Positions 8,267 to 15,200 of a DNA stretch of 48,764 nucleotides are shown here, in pieces. The stretch is taken from assembly GCA_002419295.1 (NCBI GenBank), contig DIFW01000031.1, forward strand, positions 1-48,764. Reading direction: 5' to 3'. This DNA is from Patescibacteria group bacterium UBA5738 (lineage in GTDB: Bacteria > Patescibacteriota > Minisyncoccia > Minisyncoccales > UBA5738). The position numbers and the translations under genes were made by a program. Under the pieces are notes generated by a model. That model was not told the DNA's origin. It saw only the letters and a program-made list of their open reading frames with translations, and made no database searches. Each line of letters starts with the position of its first letter. Position 1 is the first letter of the stretch.

Positions 8267-8333
8267 TATTTTTATTTTTATTTGATATAATGAAAATGTA
8301 ATTTAAGATTGTTCAACATTCTCAATTAAAAAT

Positions 8334-8711
8334 ATGGGCCAGAAGAAAAAAATCTTGATCGTTGACGACGAGAAAGTTTTACTTGAGCTTTTGGTTTCCA
8401 AAATGAAGCAAAACGGGTTTGCCGCCATTGGCGCCCGGGACGGAGATGAAGGATTGCAAACGGCGCTGGCCGAGCGTCCCGATTTGATTTTACTTGATAT
8501 TGTGATGCCGAAAATGGACGGGATCACGGTGTTGAAAAAACTTCGCCAAGATAAATGGGGCAAAAATGTGCCGGTGATCGTGCTTTCCAATTTGAACACC
8601 GCTGAGGCGGTGGAAAAGTCGCTGGAAAACGGAGTCTATGATTATCTGGTGAAGGTTGACTATTCGCTGGATGATTTGGCGGCGATTGTTAAGAAAAAAC
8701 TGGGCGCGTAA
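8334..8711 (+). CDS. Stand-alone response regulator receiver domain (CheY-like)
   Basis: 125 residues, a single receiver domain with no output domain. The acidic pocket is D11/D12 in ILIVDDEK, the phosphoacceptor is D55 in LILLDIVMPKMDG, the switch Ser is in VIVLSN, and the conserved Lys is in YLVKVDYS. Such domains act by protein-protein contact after phosphorylation. No histidine kinase is present in the window. It is similar in type to the regulator inside the pilus locus at 33186. A TATAAT box lies at 8286-8291, 43 bases upstream, but its -35 is weak. The partner is unknown. Confidence 0.92.
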   Translation: MGQKKKILIVDDEKVLLELLVSKMKQNGFAAIGARDGDEGLQTALAERPDLILLDIVMPKMDGITVLKKLRQDKWGKNVPVIVLSNLNTAEAVEKSLENGVYDYLVKVDYSLDDLAAIVKKKLGA

Positions 8712-8812
8712 TCGGCGCGCGCGGTTGACTTTTTGCCGTTTTTGCGCTTGAATGGATGTGTTTCGCGCTTCTGTTTTTATTCAATTGAAATTATCCCGCC
8801 GCGGCGGGACTC

Positions 8813-8887
8813 GCGGGCGTCGTATAGTGGCTATTATGTGACCTTGCCAAGGTTAAGACGAGAGTTCGATTCTCTTCGCCCGCTCCA
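8813..8887 (+). tRNA. tRNA-Gly, anticodon GCC
   Basis: The acceptor stem GCGGGCG (8813-8819) pairs with CGCCCGC (8877-8883); then come discriminator T and an encoded CCA (8885-8887). The anticodon stem pairs TGACC with GGTTA around loop TTGCCAA, giving anticodon GCC at 8846-8848. The T arm is GAGAG-TTCGATT-CTCTT. The D stem has one weak pair. GCC reads GGC/GGU, so glycine. Confidence 0.95.
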
Positions 8888-8945
8888 GCTCAAATTTAAA
8901 AGCCGTTCTTGCAAGAGCGGCTTTTAAATTTGAGCGCGGTTTTTG
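8888..8945 (+). terminator. Long perfect hairpin terminator after tRNA-Gly
   Basis: GCTCAAATTTAAAAGCCG (8888-8905) is exactly complementary to 8918-8935; the 12-base loop itself contains the palindrome TCTTGCAAGA. It is followed by GCGG and a T-rich run. It begins at the base after the tRNA CCA, so termination and 3' end processing are likely coupled. Confidence 0.88.
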
Positions 8946-9056
8946 TTTTTCGTTCGGTTGGTGCGCAATAGATAATAATTAAATGCTACCGTAATTTGTT
9001 AGAATGCCGGCCGGAATTTCCGCCGCCGCTTGGCGCCGCGGAAAGCGAGCCAATAA

Positions 9057-9257
9057 ACCCCGGATATCATTCCTTCCCGATCAGGCGGTTTGCCGGTTGT
9101 GGCAGAGAGCCGCGCCGCCGCCGAAAAGAAAATAGCGAGCCTGTATCCCGAAAATGTTAAAGTGGGCGGATATCGCGCGAAAGCGTGCCGCGAAATTCCT
9201 TTTCTCCGCAAGTGGGCTCTGCGCGCGCCGGAGCGATATTGTTTTGACAGGGAATAA
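9057..9257 (+). pseudogene. Unidentified open frame without ATG, possible gene remnant
   Basis: The 8946-9243 gap holds no complete gene, but the plus-strand frame from 9057 to the TAA at 9255 stays open for 66 codons and reads like protein: GGLPVVAESRAAAEKKIASL, then YPENVKVGGYRAKACREIPF, then LRKWALRAPERYCFDRE. There is no ATG; GTG or TTG starts near 9090 would give about 50 residues. A stop codon lies immediately upstream (9054-9056). I do not recognise the family. It may be the 3' end of a decayed gene, or a short gene with a rare start. Confidence 0.35.
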
Positions 9258-9281
9258 TGGGTATGTCATACTATGTATGAC
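9244..9281 (+). promoter_or_regulatory. Promoter with overlapping palindromic operator for the toxin-antitoxin pair
   Basis: TTGACA (9244-9249) is 17 bases from CATACT (9267-9272). The -10 box is covered by the inverted repeat GTCATAC-TAT-GTATGAC (9265-9281). This is where a ribbon-helix-helix antitoxin would be expected to bind and repress its own operon. Confidence 0.7.
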
Positions 9282-9285
9282 AAAT

Positions 9286-9311
9286 AAGCGAAGCTTGGTT
9301 TTGCTTCGCTT
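9286..9311 (+). promoter_or_regulatory. Leader hairpin ahead of the antitoxin gene
   Basis: AAGCGAAGC (9286-9294) pairs perfectly with GCTTCGCTT (9303-9311) around an 8-base loop, 18 bases before the antitoxin ATG. There is no long T run, so it is more likely an mRNA 5' structure than a terminator. Confidence 0.5.
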
Positions 9312-9329
9312 GAATAACTACACAAAAAT

Positions 9330-9545
9330 ATGCGCAATGTTGTTACCATATCGCTTCCCAAACAATTGGACGAGCAAATAGAAAAAGAAGTAAAAACCGG
9401 TAAATTTGCCTCAAAAAGCGAATTTGTCCGTTGTCTTATTCGTATGTGGCAGGAAGAAAAACTGGCCAAGGAAATCGCCGAAGCCGAACGGGATATTGCC
9501 GCCGGCAGGGTTAGGGAAATAAAATCTCTTAAAGAGTTGAGATAG
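9330..9545 (+). CDS. Ribbon-helix-helix antitoxin (CopG/ParD-like)
   Basis: 71 residues. The N-terminus MRNVVTISLPKQLDEQIEKE is the beta-strand plus first helix of an RHH DNA-binding domain, continued by KFASKSEFVRCLIRMWQEEK, the second helix with its turn. The charged C-terminal part (LAKEIAEAERDIAAGRVREI) is a helix of the kind that wraps around RelE/ParE toxins. The toxin gene begins 10 bases after the stop. Likely a dimeric autorepressor acting at the palindrome 9265-9281. Confidence 0.88.
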   Translation: MRNVVTISLPKQLDEQIEKEVKTGKFASKSEFVRCLIRMWQEEKLAKEIAEAERDIAAGRVREIKSLKELR

Positions 9546-9555
9546 GCGGAATCAA

Positions 9556-9813
9556 ATGAAAATTATTCCCACCGCAAAATTCGAGCGGAATTATAAGAAA
9601 TTATCCGATATCTTGAAGAACAAAGCGGAAATCGCGCTGGATATTTTCAAAAACGACCCGGCCGACGCGCGGTTGCGCGTCCATAAATTGCAAGGCCGCT
9701 TTTGCGATTATTGGGCGTTTTCCGTGGACTACGAATATAGGATAATATTCCGGTACGGGAGCGGTGAAGAAGTGTTTTTGATAACAGTCGGGGATCATGA
9801 TATTTATAAATAA
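9556..9813 (+). CDS. RelE/ParE-superfamily toxin (YafQ-like)
   Basis: 85 residues, the typical size of the superfamily. MKIIPTAKFERNYKKLSDIL opens the fold, DARLRVHKLQGRFCDYWAFS is the central strand-loop found in RelE/YafQ proteins, YEYRIIFRY provides the conserved basic strand, and the C-terminus is ITVGDHDIYK. Family members are mostly ribosome-dependent mRNA interferases; some (ParE) instead poison gyrase, and the sequence alone does not settle which. It pairs with the RHH antitoxin upstream. Confidence 0.88.
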   Translation: MKIIPTAKFERNYKKLSDILKNKAEIALDIFKNDPADARLRVHKLQGRFCDYWAFSVDYEYRIIFRYGSGEEVFLITVGDHDIYK

Positions 9814-9847
9814 AAAGGCGGATTGCGGCGAATACATTTAAGTCTAT

Positions 9848-9876
9848 TTGACAACAGGTTTTTTGTTTGCGAAAAT
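9848..9876 (+). promoter_or_regulatory. Promoter for the membrane-protein gene at 9934
   Basis: TTGACA (9848-9853), 17-base spacer, GAAAAT (9871-9876). The same -35/-10 pair with the same spacing recurs at 12177-12205 ahead of the giant surface protein. Confidence 0.55.
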
Positions 9877-9933
9877 GAACTAATGGGGATAGTGTTTTTT
9901 GTTGAATAATTAATATTCCCGAAAAATTCATTT

Positions 9934-10824
9934 ATGAATAAAGAACTTGTCGATTACATAAAACAGCAATTATCTTTAAGCGTTTCGAAAAACAAGATCG
10001 CCGACATTCTTTTGGAGCAGGGGTGGCATCAGGCGGAAATTGACGAAGCGTTTTTGGATGCCGAAGGCGGCGCCATCCGCGATGGCGGCGGCGTTTCGGG
10101 GCAAAATTTCAACGATTACGGACGCGAGAACGGTCCGGGAGGAAAAAAACTTTTGCTGGTGGCGGGGCTGGGCGCGGTGGCGATGCTGATTCTGGCGGCG
10201 ATCGCGGTGTCGTTTTTCGGGAGTAGCGATCAAGGTCAAAAACAAGCCGGCTTGCCGCCGGACAATTCCGAAACGGGAGCGACGGCGCCGGAAGTTTCGC
10301 AAAATGGAGAGTCAAATCAAGCCGCGGCTTTGCAAGAAAATCAAGTGGATCCCGCGCTATTGGCCGAAGTTGCCAAATTGGAAAAAACGGTCACTGCGCC
10401 GGTCGGATGGACCAGCCGCCAAGGAATGATGAGCTTCCGCCCGCTGGTGGTTTTTTCCAAGCCCGAATCGGAGAAAAATGAAAACGGCGACAATGTTTTC
10501 ATTGAAAATATCAATATTGTGCGCGACAACCTGACGATTACCGAGTCCGAATATGTTGCCAGAGCCAAGGAGGCGTTAAAATCCAATGTGGGCGATTACA
10601 AAATCATTTCCGAAAGGAAGGTTAGTCTGGCCGACGGAACGGCGGCAACTTTGATCGGCGGTTCGTTTGTTCAAAACAAAATAGCGATGAAAAATATGCA
10701 ATTATACGCGGCGAAAAACAGCAAGATTTACATTATCACCGGCGTTGTTTTGGAAAAAAATTGGGATGCCGAAAAGGATTTGATCGGCGCGGCGGTGATG
10801 TCGTTTCAATTTCCCGCGGATTGA
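9934..10824 (+). CDS. Membrane-anchored protein with PsbP-like C-terminal domain
   Basis: 296 residues. The first 40 residues (MNKELVDYIKQQLSLSVSKN, then ILLEQGWHQAEIDEAF) are a small helical motif common at the N-terminus of patescibacterial membrane proteins. A single transmembrane segment at about 70-95 (LLLVAGLGAVAMLILAAIAV) follows, then a Ser/Gln/Glu-rich linker, and from about 145 an extracytoplasmic alpha/beta domain (VGWTSRQGMMSFRP, ITESEYVARAKEALKSN, KIYIITGVVLEKNW) of the PsbP/Mog1-like type. Its function is unknown; in other bacteria such domains are often lipoproteins or stress-related. It is followed by a good terminator. Confidence 0.72.
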   Translation: MNKELVDYIKQQLSLSVSKNKIADILLEQGWHQAEIDEAFLDAEGGAIRDGGGVSGQNFNDYGRENGPGGKKLLLVAGLGAVAMLILAAIAVSFFGSSDQGQKQAGLPPDNSETGATAPEVSQNGESNQAAALQENQVDPALLAEVAKLEKTVTAPVGWTSRQGMMSFRPLVVFSKPESEKNENGDNVFIENINIVRDNLTITESEYVARAKEALKSNVGDYKIISERKVSLADGTAATLIGGSFVQNKIAMKNMQLYAAKNSKIYIITGVVLEKNWDAEKDLIGAAVMSFQFPAD

Positions 10825-10837
10825 TTTTTGATATTGC

Positions 10838-10870
10838 AAAAGTCCCCGGCTTTCGCGGGGACTTTTGGTA
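10838..10870 (+). terminator. Intrinsic terminator-like hairpin
   Basis: AAAAGTCCCCG (10838-10848) pairs with CGGGGACTTTT (10856-10866) around a 7-base loop. The arm ends in four T residues. Its A-rich left arm would let it also work leftward. Confidence 0.75.
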
Positions 10871-10882
10871 TCATCACCGTTT

Positions 10883-11074
10883 ATGCCCAATAAAAACGAT
10901 ATGTCGGATTTGGCGAAATTTTTTGCCGGCGGCGCGGCAGTCGCGGCGGTGTTGGGATTGGCGATATTCTTTGGATATTCGCTGATCCAAGACCAATTCG
11001 GCGAATATCTGCGCGCGTCGGGCGCCAAAATCACGGATTTTGCCCAAGCCGCCGCCGCGAAAATCCGGCAATAA
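10883..11074 (+). CDS. Small single-pass membrane protein
   Basis: 63 residues from the ATG at 10883 (MPNKNDMSDLAKFFAGGAAV). One hydrophobic segment (AAVAAVLGLAIFFGYSLI) lies at about 17-35, with a short amphipathic tail EYLRASGAKITDFAQAAAAK. I recognise no family. It lies between the terminator at 10838 and the reductase gene, whose ATG is 14 bases downstream, so the two are probably cotranscribed. Codon use matches its neighbours. Confidence 0.6.
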   Translation: MPNKNDMSDLAKFFAGGAAVAAVLGLAIFFGYSLIQDQFGEYLRASGAKITDFAQAAAAKIRQ

Positions 11075-11088
11075 CAAATTTGAGAATT

Positions 11089-12129
11089 ATGAAAACATTT
11101 TATATTATCGGCGCGGGCGGGCGGACCGGCGCGATGTTTTGCCGCGAATTGCAAAACGCGGCGCGAGTTATCGGCGTCGCTTTTTTGGATGAAGCCGGCC
11201 GGATAAATTCGGGCAAAATAAAAATTGCCCGCGGCGGCGGTTTGCCGGAAACATTTAACGCCAAAATCATTGCCGCCGAAAATTTTGCCGCCGCAATCAA
11301 GAAAAATCCTCCCGATTTTTTGTGGCTGGCGACGCGCAATCCCGTTGGCAAAGCGGTGGAATTTTATTATCGCCATTTCACCGGCAAAGACAATCCGCCA
11401 TCGTTGATACTTTCGCAAAACGGATTGTCGGCGGTTGGCGACGCCAAGAAAGGATTGCGCGCGGCGATGGGACAAGGGTCGGACAAAGTAAAAATCATCC
11501 GCGTTAGCTTAATTAACGGCATTGATCTGCGATCTGATGGTGAAACATCAATCATAAGCTATAAATTGCCGGTGAAACTGGGCTTTGGCGTGTTAAAGTT
11601 TGCAGAGGTGTCACCTATGCAAACTTGCATAGGTGACACCTATGCAAGTTCTGGGGGGGCGGACTTGGGGGAGATTTTTCGGAAAGCGGGAATTAGGGCG
11701 CAAGAATTTCGCGGAGACGATGTTTTGGCGATGGAAAACGCCAAGCTGTTTTTGAATTTAATCGGCATGGTGTGCGCCGCGGAGGGCGTTGATGCCGGCG
11801 CGGGCTGGCGCGACAAAACAATCTTCCAAAAAGAAATTGCCATGTTGCGGGAATTTGTTTTGGCGGCGGAAAAAAACGGCGGCGGGTTTGCGAATAATTT
11901 GGGCGGCTATCCGGTGAAGTTTTTGGCGCGGCTGGCGTTGTCGCCGGTTTGGCGGCTGGCGCCTTTTCGCGGATTGTTCGCGCGGATTATTTCAAAAGGC
12001 AGAAATCGTCCCAAAGATTTGAGCGAAATCGATTATTACAACGGCGAAGTCGTTAAATTGGGCGAGAAAGCGAATGTGCCGACGCCGGTGAATGAAGAAA
12101 TCATCGCCAAAGCGCGAGCGTTAAAATGA
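11089..12129 (+). CDS. Ketopantoate reductase (PanE/ApbA)-like oxidoreductase
   Basis: 346 residues from the ATG at 11089 (an in-frame TTG at 11080 is less likely). The N-terminus KTFYIIGAGGRTGAMFCREL is a Rossmann NAD(P)-binding strand-turn-helix. FLWLATRNPVGKAVE and LILSQNGLSAVG fit the second half of the nucleotide domain. NAKLFLNLIGMVCAAEGVDA is the catalytic-helix region of the family, with the Lys and Asn in NAKLFLN, and PTPVNEEI closes the protein. The family reduces 2-dehydropantoate in pantothenate synthesis, but many homologues have other substrates, and no other CoA gene is nearby. A palindromic insertion adds about 15 residues in frame (see 11606). Confidence 0.75.
   Translation: MKTFYIIGAGGRTGAMFCRELQNAARVIGVAFLDEAGRINSGKIKIARGGGLPETFNAKIIAAENFAAAIKKNPPDFLWLATRNPVGKAVEFYYRHFTGKDNPPSLILSQNGLSAVGDAKKGLRAAMGQGSDKVKIIRVSLINGIDLRSDGETSIISYKLPVKLGFGVLKFAEVSPMQTCIGDTYASSGGADLGEIFRKAGIRAQEFRGDDVLAMENAKLFLNLIGMVCAAEGVDAGAGWRDKTIFQKEIAMLREFVLAAEKNGGGFANNLGGYPVKFLARLALSPVWRLAPFRGLFARIISKGRNRPKDLSEIDYYNGEVVKLGEKANVPTPVNEEIIAKARALK
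11606..11649. repeat. Palindromic REP-like insertion inside the reductase gene
   Basis: AGGTGTCACCTATGCAA (11606-11622) is followed after AC by its exact reverse complement (11625-11641). The second arm also forms a 27-base palindrome (11623-11649) with a third arm, so three copies of an ACCTATGCAA-type arm alternate. It is read in frame as SPMQTCIGDTYASSGG, which is unlike the rest of the protein. Confidence 0.85.
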
Positions 12130-12176
12130 AAAATTTAGAAATCAAAGATTTAACCCGCAAGCAAAGTTATTCACAA

Positions 12177-12205
12177 TTGACATTCCCTTTTAACTTTGGG
12201 AAAAT
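12177..12205 (+). promoter_or_regulatory. Promoter for the 1550-residue surface protein
   Basis: TTGACA (12177-12182), 17 bases, GAAAAT (12200-12205), leaving a leader of about 50 bases before the ATG at 12265. Same box pair as at 9848. Confidence 0.55.
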
Positions 12206-12264
12206 GAAACAATAATGGTTTTAAAACTAATTTGTTTTTAATTGGAACAAAATTCCAAAACAAT

Positions 12265-15200
12265 ATGGAAATAAAAAATTTTTTGGGAAACTTTCCGGGC
12301 AGTTCGGGCAAAATAAAGATTGCGATCTTCGGAGTTTTCGTTTTGGCGGGCGCGGTTTTCTTTGCTTTTGCCGGATTTGGCAGGAGTCATATTGCCAATG
12401 CCGGTTTACCTTGTTATGAAGATGAAACGATACTTGAAACTCGTTCATGCGGAGTGAATGGCGAGACGGAAAATTTAACTGGAAATGTTTATAGATGCGG
12501 CCGTGCCACTACAGGTGCTCCGAGATGGTTTGAGCAGAAGTGGGAAAAATGCGCGGCAGGCCAGAAATGTTGCGTAATTAATGGCAATGCCGTCTGCGTT
12601 AATATAGACCAGAACTGCGGGGGCACAGCTCTCGTTTGTGCGCCGGGGGCGACAAGATGTATGCTTGATGGTCTGTTGCAAACTTGCAAAAGCGATGGAA
12701 CATGGGATAACGGACAGCCTTCCGGTAGTTGTGATAACTCGGTGGTGGCCGAGGGGGGATGCAATGGAAGCAACGAGGGGGCGGCGTGCGGCGATGATAA
12801 CAATAAATACTGTTTGGCGGGGGTGTGTGTTTTGGGATGCAAAAGCGTGAGCGGCAAGATCGTTCCCAGCGGCGGAAAAACTTGCGAAAAACCCAGCTAT
12901 TTATCGCTTGACGGCGTTTATAAATGCGTTAATACTCCCGGCAGTATCAGCGGCTTGCGAAAAGGCGACGGTACGAAACTAGATCCTGTGTCGGAAAGCA
13001 ATCCCTCCTACCATTTGGAATTGCAAGAGGCTTGCTATTCCGGATGCTCCGGTGGCGCTTGCGCCAATGGAGCCAGTTGTGAAAATTTAGCGAGCAGTAT
13101 TATGGATGCTCTCAAAACTTATGTTGATGGAGTGAATAGTATCACAGGAACGGGAGCTTGCGCCGGAATTTTAGAAATTAAGAAACAGTCGGATGCGGAT
13201 ACTTGCTATAATGACTTAAAGACGAAAACGAAGAATAAAATTTTAACGCTTTCTGATAAGAGCGGGGTTATCTCCGTATTCGAAAAATTGGCGTTTTCCG
13301 GAGAAACAAAAAAGGCCAACGGTTATACTTTATTTACCGCCCCTTCCGGATATGGCAAGAAAATTACAAGTTTAACGAAAGAAGATATTCTTTGCGCGCC
13401 CAAAAGCGATATCGGCAACTATAAAGGGGAAAGGATTTTTGCCGCCAATAACGAGCCGGCGGATTTTGGGATTACCGGGTTGGAGGATTTTCGCTGTCTT
13501 GGCGAAAACGCCAAAACGGATAAATTCAAGGGTTATAGTTTTGAATGTAAAAAAGTGAACGGGTGCGGTATTTATAGCTGGCTTTTGAATCAAAACGCTC
13601 AAAAATGCACCATAAAAGATGTGGATCCATTCAAGGATAATGGTTATTTTCGGGATTGCGACAAAGACGGAATTTATGATCGGGGATGGAGCGCCAAAGA
13701 AGGAGCGGACGCGTCGGGTTGCGGATATTATTCCATCGCTTCCATATATCCCGGCGGCGGCAACAACAAAGACCCGCAAGAGAATTCCTATTCCGAATCA
13801 AAAATAGAAACCGGCAAATGCTATAGCAAAAGTTCTGTTACAGTCAACGCATCGGCTTTGTCGCAAAGTTGTTCGGCCTATGTCGGCGGCGGCGCGGAAA
13901 CCGAAGACGAGCCCGAAGAAAAAACGGAAGCCGATTTCGCTTGCCAGATTGACGCATATTGCCAAAGCGCGTTCGGGCTTCTTTATCATTGTATTTATAA
14001 AGGATTGAGCGCGGAAGTCGGCTTTTGCAGTGCCGGAGGAGGATGTTATTCGTCATCAAACGGCGGCAAAAACTTTCAGGCGGGCGCGGTTGTTTGCGGC
14101 GGAAACGGAACTTCGCAGTATTGCGAGACTCCGACGAATCCTCCCCGTGCCGATGGATGGAGCCAAACGCCGGGAGAGAGTTGCCCCGCGGACGGCGGCG
14201 TGTGCAACCGAGATACCGGCCGTTGCGAGGGCGGCAAAACGGCGGATTGCTCAACAACCCTTCGAAGTTGTTTGGTGGCGGAAACAAAAGACTGCGCGGA
14301 TTGTGGCACGGGATGGACATGCGAATCGCGCGGTGAAGTCATCAACGCGACCGATTATAAAGTTTTGGGACTTAACGCCACCAAAGCGCAAATCAGCGCC
14401 GTTAAAGGCGGCGACGGAATTTGCGTGAAAGATTCCGGAAGCAAGGCGGAGGAAGAACCGGAGGAAACGGGAGAGTGCGATTTTAGCATCAATGTGCGGG
14501 ACAAGGGATGCAGTACGAGCAACACAAAATGCAAAGACGGAATGTATGTGCCGTTTACCATTACGACGATCAGCGGCAATTGCGATAATTTGAGTTGTGA
14601 AGTATCCAACGACTTTGATAACAGTTCCGTGGACGCGAGCAAAGCGTCGGGAGGCTGGTGGGCGTGCGCCCGTCCGCGATCGACAAGTTCGGATAGCGGC
14701 ACGAAGGGAACAAATCCGAGCGCGATAAAGTTCACCATCACTTGCGATAACAAGAGCGCGACGATGAGTTGCCCGTTCCCGAGCGCGGACAGCAATGATT
14801 TTTGCGAGGCCGAGGAAGAAGCGCAAGAAGAAGAAAAAAAAGAGGAAGAGGAAAAAAAGGAGGAAGAAAAAGAAAACAATACCGCGCCGAAGGTGACAAT
14901 CTCTTCACCCGGCGCCACGGTTGACGCCAAGACGGCGGAACTGAAGGTGAGCACCGATATCGGCGCGACTTGCAAGTATATGCTTAATCAAGAAGGGGGG
15001 TTGTCGGCGAGTAATTTTGACGGCGCGGGTATGGCGATGGGCGGAGGCGGCGGTACGAGCCACACGGCGACTTTAAGCAATCTGACCAACATCCAAGCGG
15101 CCAATTGCAAATATAATCATCAAGTGACGGTATTATGCAAGAATTCCAAAGCGGCGGCAGGGGCGGCAAACGCGATTGGTTCGGCGCAAGCCGGTTTTTC

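Noticed and set aside
8795..8808. Palindrome CCCGCCGCGGCGGG before tRNA-Gly
   Set aside because: Self-complementary GC-rich stretch with no loop or T run; likely chance in GC-rich intergenic DNA, though it could end the regulator transcript.
8733..8927. Plus-strand ORF over the tRNA
   Set aside because: It reads through tRNA-Gly and its terminator; the RNA gene explains the sequence.
9154..9381. 75-codon plus-strand ORF ahead of the antitoxin
   Set aside because: It crosses the TA promoter, operator and leader hairpin and overlaps the antitoxin start in another frame.
11080..11088. TTG start of the reductase
   Set aside because: The ATG at 11089 gives the usual N-terminus directly before the Rossmann strand.
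11606..11649. CRISPR-like repeat
   Set aside because: Only alternating inverted arms with no spacers; a palindrome, not an array.
14355..14975. Long minus-strand ORF (206 codons) opposite the giant surface protein
   Set aside because: Low-complexity Ser/Phe shadow of the Glu/Lys and Cys-rich coding strand; no start context or domain.
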